Shown: piece by piece, positions 52,428-61,073 of the stretch
How positions within the stretch are numbered: the stretch's first letter is position 1
How the letters are laid out: every line of letters starts with the position of its first letter
From: Magnetovibrio sp.
GTDB taxonomy: Bacteria; Pseudomonadota; Alphaproteobacteria; Rhodospirillales; Magnetovibrionaceae
Direction: 5' to 3'
NCBI GenBank assembly: GCA_028281525.1
Contig: JANQJR010000036.1
Coordinates: 1-64,000, forward strand
Length of the DNA: 64,000 nt
Position numbers and translations under genes: made by a program
Notes under the pieces: generated by a model
What the model was told of the DNA's origin: nothing
The model's input: only the letters and a program-made list of their open reading frames with translations
Database searches by the model: none

Positions 52428-53203
52428 CAGGCCATCCCGTCACCGCTCAACCCGATCAAGGAAATCTCGCGGCCGTAATCGCCTTCGCCGCGATGAGTCG
52501 CGCGGCGGTAGCTGAAAAAACGCGTTTCGTCCGCATAGGTATCGAAAGGCAGAACTTCCACCGCGCCCAAATCCAATCTCTGCAGCTCACCGCTCACGTA
52601 GCTGGGCAAGTCGAACTGATAATACCCGGGCCGAGTTCCCGTTTCGAAACACCAACCGGCCCAGGAGCTCGCATTCAATACGCCAAGGTAAAGATCCTCG
52701 CCCACTTCATAAGACGCTTGGTGGATACATGGCCCTACGGCAGCATGAATGCGCTCGCGCACCGCTCCCAACTCTTCCATTGCCGAGACCGTGGCTTGCA
52801 AAACGCCACCCGCAGCCCCTTTCCAGCCCGCATGCGCCGCGCCGATCACGCGCGCCTCAGGATCGACGCACAACACGGGCGCGCAATCGGCGGTGAGAAT
52901 GCCCAGAACCACCCCCATCCGGTCCGTCACCATGGCGTCGGCCTTGGGTGGCGCAGACGGATTCCAAGGCGTTTCAACCCGGATGACGGTGGGAGAATGG
53001 ACTTGATAGCAGGTGAGTAGTGCGGCCCCTTCGATGTTCAGCGCGCTCAGCGCACGGACACGGTTTTCAGCCACCGCCCCAGCATCGTCGTTTGAACCCG
53101 GCCCGCAGTTCAGTCCTGCGTATAGGCCTTCGCTGACGCCGCCTTCGCGGGTGAAAAAACCGTGGCGGACGCCATCGAGCTTGAGAATCTCTGCCTGCAA
53201 CAT
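52427..53203 (-). CDS. pgeF: Multicopper polyphenol oxidase-family protein / peptidoglycan editing factor
   Basis: Protein of 258 aa of the YfiH/PgeF family (laccase-domain fold). Blocks: HGFFTREGGVSEGLYAGLNCG, VLGILTADCAPVLCVD, IGAAHAGWKGAAGGVL, VGPCIHQASYEVG, with the zinc-binding His/Cys pattern of the family. Members show purine nucleoside phosphorylase/adenosine deaminase activity, and E. coli YfiH removes L-Ser-containing precursors from peptidoglycan synthesis. ATG at 53203. Downstream of midA and lgt, the usual order. Confidence 0.95.
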   Translation of the reverse strand: MLQAEILKLDGVRHGFFTREGGVSEGLYAGLNCGPGSNDDAGAVAENRVRALSALNIEGAALLTCYQVHSPTVIRVETPWNPSAPPKADAMVTDRMGVVLGILTADCAPVLCVDPEARVIGAAHAGWKGAAGGVLQATVSAMEELGAVRERIHAAVGPCIHQASYEVGEDLYLGVLNASSWAGWCFETGTRPGYYQFDLPSYVSGELQRLDLGAVEVLPFDTYADETRFFSYRRATHRGEGDYGREISLIGLSGDGMA

Positions 53204-53373
53204 GAACCTATTTAAGGCGCACGGTCCTTGAAAGCCAACCTCTTCCACACAAAGTCAACAAATAGCCTTAAATTGCAGGGGTATTTTACGCACTTTACGC
53301 CCATTTTGAGCACTGATAGGTTGCATGGGCCAGACAAAACAAATCCAGGCAAACCAAACTAAGGGGCACCGCC

Positions 53374-53625
53374 ATGAAAGGCACCATTGTCGCAATCAAC
53401 CGCCACTTGGGCGCAGTGGTCGTTGAAACCGAAAATCACAAGTGCGTGGTTCTGGAAACCATGGGCCGGCTGAACGCCGACATCGGGGATCAGATTCTCG
53501 GCAATTGGTCGGAACGGGGCAACACGACATTGGAAAACATCACGCGTGGCGACCAAATGCATATGAACCTTCAAGACACCAACATTTCGCGCAGCGAAGC
53601 AGTTGGGCGCATGACCATCATCTAA
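53374..53625 (+). CDS. Small conserved protein, unknown function
   Basis: Protein of 83 aa beginning MKGTIVAINRHLGAVVVETE, which looks like a short beta-barrel (OB-like) start, then a region with GDQILGNW and a C-terminal NISRSEAVGRM. From memory, similar small proteins occur in several proteobacteria, sometimes near housekeeping genes; no function is known. AAGGGGCACCGCC precedes the ATG. It lies alone on the plus strand inside a minus-strand housekeeping run. Confidence 0.75.
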   Translation: MKGTIVAINRHLGAVVVETENHKCVVLETMGRLNADIGDQILGNWSERGNTTLENITRGDQMHMNLQDTNISRSEAVGRMTII

Positions 53626-53654
53626 ATTGTAAATCTACTTCGTCAGGCCACCAC

Positions 53655-54743
53655 TTAGGCTGCCCAGGGCGGCACGCCGAAGCCCGGCGGCACCACGGCG
53701 ATGACCTTAAACAGGGTGCCCATCTGCTCCGCGTCGGTGAGCCGCTGATATGCGCCGTCAATTTCCGCCATTTGCTCCTCGCTGGCGTTCATCATCAACA
53801 TGTCTGCGCGCTGACGTAAACCGAGACTCTCAAGGAACGCGCCTTGGGGCACTGGGCCCAGGACTTCCGCTCCGGCGCCTTTGGCGGCCATCATGAGCTG
53901 CTCGAAATCCACATGCGCCGTCAAATCGACATCGCCGGGGTTTTTCAAAACATCCGTGTATTCGTGACCTTTGAGCGCCTGCAAGGTTTCCCCAATGCCG
54001 TGCTCCACATAGCCGTAATCAATGAACAAGGCCGCGCCGCCTTCCGCCACCACGCGTTTCGCGATTTGTCCCATGATCTCTTGGGATAAAGGCTGGTGTT
54101 CGAATATTGCGCCGATTTCAGCCGTGTCACGCAAGCTTTCGGGGATCAGAGCGCTGTCGGCCAAATCTTCGGCCAAGGTGAACTCCAAACCGTCCCCAGC
54201 ACCGTTCAGGCCCACCAAACGTTCACGCCAACCGTCTTCGGTACGCTGGTGCTGATGGATCGGCAAGGCGTCGAAGAACTCGTTTCCGAGCACCACCAAG
54301 GGGCCGGACCCCACTTCTTCGAACGTTGGGCGCCATGCCGGCATCATCAATGTGGGTTTGAGGCTTTCTTTTTGAATGGCCTGCAGCACCGGGCTGGTTT
54401 CAATCATCCACAAGCGCACGGCGTCGTCGAAGTCCTCCATGGCGATTCCGGCGCGCAGCGCGTCGGCCATCAAGGTTCCCCGGCCAGGGCCCAACTCGAC
54501 CAAATTGAGCGGGTCGGGCGAGCCCAAGGCCTGCCACACCACGGCAGTCCATAGCCCGAGCATTTCGCCGAACATCTGGCTGATTTCCGGCGCAGTGGTG
54601 AAATCGCCATCCTCGCCGAAGGGATCTTGTTTACGATAGTAGCCATGCTCCGGGTGGGCCAGGGCCAATTCCATGTAACGGGCCACGGTGATAGGGCCGT
54701 CAGCCTCAATCTCGGCCTTGAGTGCGTCGAAAAGGTCGCTCAT
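53655..54743 (-). CDS. MidA/NDUFAF7-like SAM-dependent methyltransferase
   Basis: Protein of 362 aa of the DUF185/MidA family, relatives of the mitochondrial complex I assembly methyltransferase NDUFAF7. Blocks: GPITVARYMELALAHPEHGYY, GDFTTAPEISQMFGEMLG, LVELGPGRGTLMADALR (SAM loop), VLGNEFFDALPIHQ and LFIDYGYVEHGIGETLQAL. ATG at 54743 gives the usual length. It follows lgt by 31 bases and precedes pgeF across a small plus-strand gene. Confidence 0.94.
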   Translation of the reverse strand: MSDLFDALKAEIEADGPITVARYMELALAHPEHGYYRKQDPFGEDGDFTTAPEISQMFGEMLGLWTAVVWQALGSPDPLNLVELGPGRGTLMADALRAGIAMEDFDDAVRLWMIETSPVLQAIQKESLKPTLMMPAWRPTFEEVGSGPLVVLGNEFFDALPIHQHQRTEDGWRERLVGLNGAGDGLEFTLAEDLADSALIPESLRDTAEIGAIFEHQPLSQEIMGQIAKRVVAEGGAALFIDYGYVEHGIGETLQALKGHEYTDVLKNPGDVDLTAHVDFEQLMMAAKGAGAEVLGPVPQGAFLESLGLRQRADMLMMNASEEQMAEIDGAYQRLTDAEQMGTLFKVIAVVPPGFGVPPWAA

Positions 54744-54774
54744 GTCGTTTTCTCGTTTTTCGGGGAGGCCGCTT

Positions 54775-55569
54775 TTATGTAGCGCGTTTGCGCGCATATG
54801 CAACAAGTGCGATGCCCACGAGGATCATCGGGATCGACAACAACTGCCCCATGGTCGCGCCCCCGATGAGGAAACCCAAGTGTGCGTCGGGTTCGCGGAA
54901 GAATTCAACGAAGGTGCGCGCCAATCCGTAACCGATCAAAAACACGCCGGAAATCACGCCCGGCTTGGTCCGCCAAGCGTCGCGCCGCCACACCAGATGC
55001 AAAACCACCAGCAGCACCAGCCCTTCCAGGACGGCTTCGTAGATCTGACTGGGATGGCGCGGATACGGCCCACCGTTCGGAAACACCACGCCCCACGCCA
55101 CATTGGTGGTGCGTCCCCACAGTTCCGCGTTGATGAAGTTGGCGATGCGCCCAAAAAACAAACCGATGGGCGTGACCACCGCCGCCAAATCGATGAAGGC
55201 CCAAAATTGAATATCGCGTTTGCGGCAAAACAGCCATGTTGCGATCAGAACGCCCAAGAATCCGCCGTGGAACGACATGCCGCCGTGCCAGGTCTGGAGA
55301 ATTTCCAGCGGTTGCGACAGGTAGTACGCGGGCTTGTAGAACAGCACGTACCCGAGCCGGCCACCCAAAATCACGCCCAGCACCGCCCACACCAGGAAGT
55401 CGTCGGCATCTTCCGGTTTGATCAACGATCCGGCTTGGCGCGCCAACCAGATCATGTAGCGCCATCCCAGCACCAGACCGACGATGTAGGCGAGCGCATA
55501 CCAGCGGATAGCGACGGGACCGATCTCCACCAGCACCGGGTCGATCATGGGAAAAGGCATTGCGAACAT
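54775..55569 (-). CDS. lgt: Prolipoprotein diacylglyceryl transferase
   Basis: Inner-membrane enzyme that attaches diacylglycerol to the lipobox cysteine, the first step of lipoprotein maturation; it would act on the many predicted lipoproteins of this window. 264 aa with seven membrane segments. The family signature GRIANFINAELWGR is present, with HGGFLGVLIATWL and the C-terminal VEFFREPDAHLG. It follows rfaD by 8 bases. Confidence 0.97.
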   Translation of the reverse strand: MFAMPFPMIDPVLVEIGPVAIRWYALAYIVGLVLGWRYMIWLARQAGSLIKPEDADDFLVWAVLGVILGGRLGYVLFYKPAYYLSQPLEILQTWHGGMSFHGGFLGVLIATWLFCRKRDIQFWAFIDLAAVVTPIGLFFGRIANFINAELWGRTTNVAWGVVFPNGGPYPRHPSQIYEAVLEGLVLLVVLHLVWRRDAWRTKPGVISGVFLIGYGLARTFVEFFREPDAHLGFLIGGATMGQLLSIPMILVGIALVAYARKRAT

Positions 55570-55577
55570 GCTCTACA

Positions 55578-56564
55578 TCACCTGAACGGGTCTTCGGTGT
55601 AGAGGAAGTCTTGCACGTACTGGCGGATGCCTTCTTCCAACGCCGTGAACTGGCCGGGATACCCCGCGTCGCGCAGTTTGCTCATGTCGGCCTGGGTATA
55701 ATACTGATACTTGTCGCGCAGATGCTCAGGCGTGGGAATGTATTCGATCTTCGCATCCTGGCCCAATGCGGTATAGACGGCGGAAGCCAAATCCTTGAAC
55801 GGCCGCGCCTGGCCGGTGCCGCAATTGAACAGGCCGGACACGCCCGGATTGTCCAACAGCCACATCATCACATTGATGCAATCGTCGATGAACACGAAAT
55901 CGCGCAGCTGTCCGCCGTCCTCGTAGTCGGGGTGGTGGGATTGGAACAACTTGCAGGTTTCGCCCTGGCTCGCCACCGGGAAAACGTGGCTGACCACGCT
56001 TTGCATGGTGCCTTTGTGGTATTCGTTGGGACCGTAGACGTTGAAGAACTTCAGTCCCGCCCACTGCGGCGGATGCACTTCATTGCTCGCCAGCATGCGT
56101 GCCACACGCCGATCGAACAGATGCTTGCTCCAGCCATAGGGGTTGAGCGGCTGAAGTTTCGCCAAATCATCCATCGCGTCCGTATCGACGAAACCGTGCT
56201 CACCGCCGCCATAGGTCGCAGCGCTGGAGGCGTAGATAAAACGGACCTGATGCTGGGTGCACCACTTCCACAAGTCCATGGACAGGCGGAAGTTGTTGTC
56301 CATGATCTTGTCGGCATCCATTTCCGTGGTCGCGGAAATCGCGCCCATGTGAAAGATCGCCTTGACGTTGGACTCATGAGTCTCCAGGAATTCAAACAGA
56401 TTGTCGGGGTGCACCACGTCGTATAGCTCGCGCTTTGCGATGTTTTTCCACTTCACCCCATCGCGCAAACGGTCCACCACGACGATCTTGCTGTAGCCGC
56501 GCTGTTCCAATGCCCAGACGATGTTGGAGCCGATAAATCCGGCCCCGCCGGTGACGATGTACAT
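55578..56564 (-). CDS. rfaD: ADP-L-glycero-D-manno-heptose-6-epimerase
   Basis: NAD(P)-dependent epimerase of 328 aa that makes ADP-L-glycero-D-manno-heptose for lipopolysaccharide inner core. Blocks: IVTGGAGFIGSNIVWAL (nucleotide loop), DRLRDGVKWKN, HMGAISATTEMDAD, YASSAATYGGGEHGF and the catalytic NPYGWSKHLFD (YxxxK). Length matches RfaD/HldD. Start ATG at 56564; lgt follows 8 bases after its stop. The last 15 residues are acidic. Confidence 0.95.
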   Translation of the reverse strand: MYIVTGGAGFIGSNIVWALEQRGYSKIVVVDRLRDGVKWKNIAKRELYDVVHPDNLFEFLETHESNVKAIFHMGAISATTEMDADKIMDNNFRLSMDLWKWCTQHQVRFIYASSAATYGGGEHGFVDTDAMDDLAKLQPLNPYGWSKHLFDRRVARMLASNEVHPPQWAGLKFFNVYGPNEYHKGTMQSVVSHVFPVASQGETCKLFQSHHPDYEDGGQLRDFVFIDDCINVMMWLLDNPGVSGLFNCGTGQARPFKDLASAVYTALGQDAKIEYIPTPEHLRDKYQYYTQADMSKLRDAGYPGQFTALEEGIRQYVQDFLYTEDPFR

Positions 56565-56709
56565 GTGGAAGTTCCCTTTGAATCTGGGCCCTTGTGAATC
56601 TTGACCCTGTTATAGGCCCCAGGCCGTGATGGGGCAAGCGGTGGAGTTGCCTTCCTTCCCGTCCCGGCCCATAATGCGCGCCAACACGACCAACCGAGGA
56701 AGCCAAGCT

Positions 56710-56964
56710 ATGCAGACCTCCAATCGCATTCTCGACGATATGGCCAAAGTGGCGAGCGGCGCTGTGTCCGCCATCACCGGCGCCAAGGGCGACGGCGAAC
56801 ACTTCTTGAAGCGCCAGATGGAAAAACTGCTGTCCGAAATGGACCTGGTGACGCGTGAGGAATTCGACGCGGTCAAAGCCCTGGCCGCCAATGCGCGTGC
56901 TGAGCAGGAAAAGCTGGAAGCCCGCGTGGCCGAGCTGGAAGCCCAGCTCAAGAAAAAGAAATAA
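56710..56964 (+). CDS. ubiK: Ubiquinone biosynthesis accessory factor UbiK (BMFP)
   Basis: Small protein of 84 aa of the BMFP/YqiC family, an accessory factor for aerobic ubiquinone synthesis that acts with the Ubi complex. N-terminal RILDDMAKVASGAVSAITGAKGDGE is followed by a C-terminal coiled coil (EQEKLEARVAELEAQLKKKK) typical of the family. ATG at 56710 with GAGGAAGCC upstream gives the normal length. Divergent from rfaD; a terminator follows at 57062-57093. Confidence 0.93.
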   Translation: MQTSNRILDDMAKVASGAVSAITGAKGDGEHFLKRQMEKLLSEMDLVTREEFDAVKALAANARAEQEKLEARVAELEAQLKKKK

Positions 56965-57061
56965 GCGCGCTTGAACAGTGGGCTCAGAGCCTTAATCCTA
57001 ACCCCCGATTCGCCTCCGCTTTGCGCGGTTTTGAAAAAACGCATGTTTTTGAATCCTTGAG

Positions 57062-57093
57062 AGCTCCCGATTCGCCCGATTCGGGGGCTTTTT
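57062..57093 (+). terminator. Terminator after ubiK
   Basis: AGCTCCCGA / TCGGGGGCT (one G.T pair) with a 10-base loop, then TTTTT. About 100 bases after the ubiK stop codon. It is part of a degenerate 62-66-base duplication (57004-57128). Confidence 0.7.
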
Positions 57094-57261
57094 GGCGAAT
57101 CGATGCTAAGACTTTGGAATCCTTGAGACTCATGCTTGAAAATTGGATTATCCACAAGAATCACCTTGTAACGCCTTGCACACCTTGCACCCCATAGAGA
57201 CACTAAATCTAGTGTTGGCCGCAAGAGCCACACACACATAGTGGATTTGGGGGTCAGGTAC

Positions 57262-57765
57262 ATGCCGACACTGCACAGCGAATTTGAGCGTTCCGTCAGT
57301 CATCCCATGGACGTGGTCGAACAGACCGTGGGCCTTTACGAATGGCAAACGGACCGCACCTGCGACACGGAAATCGCCGTGCAGGCGCCCGGTAAATGGT
57401 GCGATTACTCCATGTACTTCACCTGGAGCGAAAACGCCGAAGCCATGCAACTGACCTGCGCTTTCGACATGCGCATCCACAAGGACAAACTCGGAGCGGT
57501 ACACGAACTGTTGATGCTCGCCAACGAAAGTTTGTGGCTCGGCCATTTCGGCCTGTGGGTCGACGAAGGCCTGCCCATGTTCCGCCATGCGCTGCCGCTG
57601 CGCGGTGCCGCGAAACCGACCATCGAGCAGGTTCAGGACATGGTGGAAACGGCGCTCTATGAATGCGAACGCTTCTATCCCGCCTTCCAATACGTAATCT
57701 GGGGCGGACACACCGCTGAGCAAGCCATGCAGGCGGCGCTTCTGGAAACCGTGGGCGAGGCCTAA
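57262..57765 (+). CDS. YbjN domain protein
   Basis: Protein of 167 aa resembling YbjN-family proteins (fold related to type III secretion chaperones): WCDYSMYFTWSENAEAMQLTCAFDM, ELLMLANESLWLGHFGLWVDEG and TALYECERFYPAFQYVIWGG are recognisable as the alphaproteobacterial version. Cytoplasmic. Function unknown. ATG at 57262 preferred over GTG at 57241. The proC gene begins 3 bases after its stop codon, so the two are co-translated. Confidence 0.88.
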   Translation: MPTLHSEFERSVSHPMDVVEQTVGLYEWQTDRTCDTEIAVQAPGKWCDYSMYFTWSENAEAMQLTCAFDMRIHKDKLGAVHELLMLANESLWLGHFGLWVDEGLPMFRHALPLRGAAKPTIEQVQDMVETALYECERFYPAFQYVIWGGHTAEQAMQAALLETVGEA

Positions 57766-57768
57766 GCT

Positions 57769-58581
57769 GTGACGACCCATCTGCTCATCGGCTGCGGCAA
57801 GATGGGCGGAGCCATGCTGGAAGGCTGGCTCGACCAAGGTATTCCCGCTTCCGACATCACCATCGTGGAGCCCAACGCCGAGCTGGCGCGCACCATTGCG
57901 GGCAAGTATGGCGTGAACGCCGCCTCTGGCGTGGAGGACCTGACTGAGGATTACGCTCCGGACGTGGCGGTCCTGGCGGTCAAACCCCAGGTCATGGACC
58001 AAGTCCTGCCGCCCTATAAAGCCCTTGTCCCTAAAGGTCCCGTGTTCCTGTCCATCGCAGCAGGCAAGACCATCGCCAGCTTCGAAGCCATCTTGGGCAA
58101 CGAGGCCGCCATCGTGCGCGCCATGCCCAACACGCCCGCGGCCGTGGGCCGGGGCATCACGGTAAGCTGTCCCAACGCCAACGTCTCAGACAACCAACGC
58201 CAACTGTGCGATCAACTGCTCGCATCCGTCGGCCAAGTGGAATGGGTGATCGAGGAAGCGCACATGGATGCCGTCACCGCCGTGTCGGGCAGCGGCCCCG
58301 CATACATTTTCCTGCTGGCGGAAACCTTAGGGTACGCGGGCCGCATGATGGGCCTGCCGCCGGAGCTGTCGGACAAACTGGCGCGCGCCACCGTGGCGGG
58401 ATCGGGCGAACTTCTGCACCAGTCCCATGAGAGCGCTCAGACGTTGCGCGAAAACGTCACCTCGCCGGGCGGCACCACGTCCGCCGCGCTGGAAGTTCTG
58501 ATGGGTCCACACGGCATGAAGGAACTGATGGAAAAGGCCATCGCGGCTGCGACCGAACGCTCCAAGGAATTGGCGAACTGA
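57769..58581 (+). CDS. proC: Pyrroline-5-carboxylate reductase
   Basis: Last step of proline synthesis: reduces 1-pyrroline-5-carboxylate with NADPH. 270 aa. Blocks: LLIGCGKMGGAMLEGWL (nucleotide loop), AVKPQVMDQVLP, VRAMPNTPAAVGRGIT, DAVTAVSGSGPAYIFLLAE and VTSPGGTTSAALEVL. GTG start at 57769; the stop overlaps the next start codon by one base (TGATG). Between a YbjN gene and a tRNA-binding-domain gene, a common alphaproteobacterial order. Confidence 0.97.
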   Translation: MTTHLLIGCGKMGGAMLEGWLDQGIPASDITIVEPNAELARTIAGKYGVNAASGVEDLTEDYAPDVAVLAVKPQVMDQVLPPYKALVPKGPVFLSIAAGKTIASFEAILGNEAAIVRAMPNTPAAVGRGITVSCPNANVSDNQRQLCDQLLASVGQVEWVIEEAHMDAVTAVSGSGPAYIFLLAETLGYAGRMMGLPPELSDKLARATVAGSGELLHQSHESAQTLRENVTSPGGTTSAALEVLMGPHGMKELMEKAIAAATERSKELAN

Positions 58582-58931
58582 TGAGCGCCCCCGCACCCCA
58601 AATCACTTACGATGATTTCGTCAAGGTCGATATCCGTGTCGGCCAGATCATGCGCACCGAAGACTTCCCCGAAGCGCGCAAACCCGCGATCAAACTGTGG
58701 ATCGATTTCGGCGACGACATCGGCGTGAAAAAAAGCTCGGCGCAAATCACCAAGCACTACAAACCGCAATTGCTGATGGGCAAACAGGTGCTCGCCGTGG
58801 TCAACTTTCCACCCCGCCAGATCGCGGACTTCATGAGCGAGGTGCTGGTTCTGGGCGTGCCCGACGACGAGGGCGAGGTGATCTTGCTCAAGCCCGAACA
58901 GTACGCCCCCCTGGGTGGGCGGATGTTCTAG
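58581..58931 (+). CDS. CsaA-like tRNA-binding domain protein
   Basis: Protein of 116 aa with one EMAP-II/tRNA-binding OB domain: FVKVDIRVGQIMRTEDFPEARKPA, KKSSAQITKHY and KQVLAVVNFPPRQIADFMSEVLVLG match CsaA (B. subtilis secretion chaperone-like protein) and the dimeric Trbp111 group. It may bind tRNA or act as a chaperone; the function in proteobacteria is unproven. Overlaps proC by 1 base. Confidence 0.9.
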   Translation: MSAPAPQITYDDFVKVDIRVGQIMRTEDFPEARKPAIKLWIDFGDDIGVKKSSAQITKHYKPQLLMGKQVLAVVNFPPRQIADFMSEVLVLGVPDDEGEVILLKPEQYAPLGGRMF

Positions 58932-58943
58932 GGTTAGGGCATC

Positions 58944-60263
58944 TTAAACCGGCAGCGACACCCGCACACGTAGGCCGCCGCCCGGTGCATCCTCCAACAA
59001 AATCTCACCGCCGTGCCCACGGATGGCGTCGCGCGCGATGGTCATGCCCAGCCCCACGCCGCCGGTCACCGGGTTGCGGGACGTGTCCAGCCGGATGAAC
59101 GGCTTGAACACTTCTTCGCGCTGATCCTCGGGAATGCCGGGGCCGTCGTCGTCAATGACGATTTCCACCATTTCCGAACGGATGCCGGAGCGGATTGCGA
59201 TGTGGTCGCCGTAGCGGATCGAGTTTTCCACCAAGTTGGTGAGCGCGCGTTTGAGCGCGTTGGGTTTGATCGGCGCACGGATATCGCCTTCGGAATGCAG
59301 ATCGATAGCCGCGCCCTTGCGCCGGGCCTGGGTGACGATTTCGGCGATCATGTCGGTGAGACTTTGCTCCACCGCCGTCTCTCCGCCTTCGCCGCGTACG
59401 AAGGCCAAGTATTCCTCCAACATGTGTTCCATGTCGGTGATGTCGGTTTTGAGTTCCATCGCGCCGTCCGCATCGCCCATCATTTCCAATTGCAACTTCA
59501 TGCGCGTGAGCGGCGTGCGCAGATCGTGCGATACGCCCGCGAGCATGTCGGTGCGTTGCTGGATGTGACGTTTGATACGGTTGCGCATGGCGATGAAGGC
59601 GCCGGCGGCGCGGCGCACCTCCGTCGCGCCTTCGGGCTTGAAGCGCGGCGTGTCACGGCCCATGCCGAAATCGTCGGCGGCCTGGGCCAAACGGCGGATG
59701 GGTCGTACTTGGTTGCGCATGAAAATCATGGCGACGGCGAACAGCAGCATGGACGTGCCCGCCATCCACAAAACGAACACATAGGTCGTGGTGGAAAACA
59801 GGCGCTTGCGCGGTACGGTGGCGTTGAGCACACCTTCGGGCAATTGCACCTCAATGGCGACGACCCGGTCCGATGTTTGGGCGTCGATGCGATGCGGTTT
59901 GTTGAGCGCTTCATCCATAGCGTTGGACATTTGACGCACGAGGATCGCTTCGCCCAATTTATGGGTGTCGGCCAACACGCCACCCGGCTCGTAGCGCAGC
60001 TGCAGTTGGAGAGATTTCTCAAATTGGTCAAACAGTTGGTCACGCGCCTCCACACTGGGCGCATGGCGCATGCCTTCGATCACCACGGCGAGCTCTCCCG
60101 CCACACCAAGCGCCAAGCGCCGGCCTACTTTGTCCCAGTGATTTTCGAAAAAAATCGTCGCGCTGATCACCTGCAGCAAGATCAACGGCGTGACAATGAT
60201 CAAGACGGAGCGACCCAACAGGCTTTTGGGCAGATAGGGCTTGAACACGGTGGAAATGTTCAT
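58944..60263 (-). CDS. EnvZ-like sensor histidine kinase
   Basis: Inner-membrane kinase of 439 aa. TM1 at about 18-38, periplasmic region to about 155, TM2 at about 160-182, HAMP, then the phosphorylation site H246 in AGVSHDLRTPLTRMK. ATP-binding boxes: LVENSIRYGD (N), DDGPGIPED (G1), FKPFIRLD (F) and GGVGLGMTIARDA (G2), all intact. It follows the response regulator gene by 10 bases and is its partner. The signal is unknown; the periplasmic domain is not recognised. Confidence 0.93.
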   Translation of the reverse strand: MNISTVFKPYLPKSLLGRSVLIIVTPLILLQVISATIFFENHWDKVGRRLALGVAGELAVVIEGMRHAPSVEARDQLFDQFEKSLQLQLRYEPGGVLADTHKLGEAILVRQMSNAMDEALNKPHRIDAQTSDRVVAIEVQLPEGVLNATVPRKRLFSTTTYVFVLWMAGTSMLLFAVAMIFMRNQVRPIRRLAQAADDFGMGRDTPRFKPEGATEVRRAAGAFIAMRNRIKRHIQQRTDMLAGVSHDLRTPLTRMKLQLEMMGDADGAMELKTDITDMEHMLEEYLAFVRGEGGETAVEQSLTDMIAEIVTQARRKGAAIDLHSEGDIRAPIKPNALKRALTNLVENSIRYGDHIAIRSGIRSEMVEIVIDDDGPGIPEDQREEVFKPFIRLDTSRNPVTGGVGLGMTIARDAIRGHGGEILLEDAPGGGLRVRVSLPV

Positions 60264-60273
60264 GAGCGCGACC

Positions 60274-60981
60274 TCAATCCGGCATCAGGGCATAACCTTT
60301 GCCCCGAACGGTTTGCAAGTACCGCGGCAACTTCGGGTCTGTTTCGATCTTGCGCCTCAGACGCGTGACCTGCACGTCCACGGCGCGCCCGCCGGAATTG
60401 GATGCACTGTCCCCGCCGGCGGTACGCTCGATCAGTTCATCGCGCGAAAACGGCACGCCCGGGCGTTCGGACAAGACCTTGAGCAACTGCACCTCCATTG
60501 TCGTCAGGCGCACCGGCTTGCCGTCCACCGACAACTCGCCCCGTTCCAGATCGAAGCTGGCCGCGCCCATGACGACGAGACGCGGGCCGGTATCCTCTTC
60601 GGCGGGCTTGGACACACGCTTGAAAATATTGTTGACCCGCAGCAACAATTCGCGCGGTTCGAACGGCTTGGTCAAGTAATCGTCCGCGCCGTGCTCCAGA
60701 CCGCGGATGCGGTCTTCGGTCTCACCCATGGCGGTGAGCATCAAGATCGGCACGTCAGAGGCCTTGCGAAAATCGGTCGCAAAATCCAAGCCGCTTTCGC
60801 CGGGCATCATCAAGTCCAAAATGATCAAATCGAATGCCAAGGACTTCAATTTCGCCCGCGCATTCTGCGCATCTGTGGCGGTCAGCACGACGAAGCCATT
60901 GTCGCTGAGATACTTGCGCAGCAATTCCCGCAACCGGTCATCGTCATCCACCACCAGAATATGGGGAAGGTCCGCTACCAT
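60274..60981 (-). CDS. OmpR family response regulator
   Basis: Two-domain regulator of 235 aa. Receiver domain: acidic cluster VVDDDDRL, phosphorylation site D56 in LIILDLMMPG, and the lysine in LTKPFEPREL. C-terminal winged helix (Trans_reg_C) with LTTMEVQLLKVLSERPG and VQVTRLRRKIETDP. It belongs to a MarR-response regulator-kinase operon. The pairing with a MarR protein resembles petP-petR of Rhodobacter capsulatus, but that assignment is tentative. A short inverted-repeat element lies in the 92-base gap before it. Confidence 0.94.
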   Translation of the reverse strand: MVADLPHILVVDDDDRLRELLRKYLSDNGFVVLTATDAQNARAKLKSLAFDLIILDLMMPGESGLDFATDFRKASDVPILMLTAMGETEDRIRGLEHGADDYLTKPFEPRELLLRVNNIFKRVSKPAEEDTGPRLVVMGAASFDLERGELSVDGKPVRLTTMEVQLLKVLSERPGVPFSRDELIERTAGGDSASNSGGRAVDVQVTRLRRKIETDPKLPRYLQTVRGKGYALMPD

Positions 60982-61018
60982 GCCCCCTTTTCTCCTCCAA
61001 CGTTTTGCTCTTGGAGAC

Positions 61019-61069
61019 TAGGTCACGGACTCATAAATGTCATGAGAAATGGTATGAGTTCGTGACCTA
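61019..61069. mobile_element. Short deletion derivative of the MITE-like element, flanked by TA
   Basis: A 47-base sequence (61021-61067) with TA on both sides. Its first 32 bases match the left end of the element at 8009 (GGTCACGGACTCATAAATGT...), and its last 14 bases match the outer end of the right arm (ATGAGTTCGTGACC). The two outer 14-base arms are inverted copies with one mismatch. It looks like a copy that lost its interior. It lies between the MarR and response regulator genes on their transcript. Confidence 0.7.
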
Positions 61070-61073
61070 GCAT

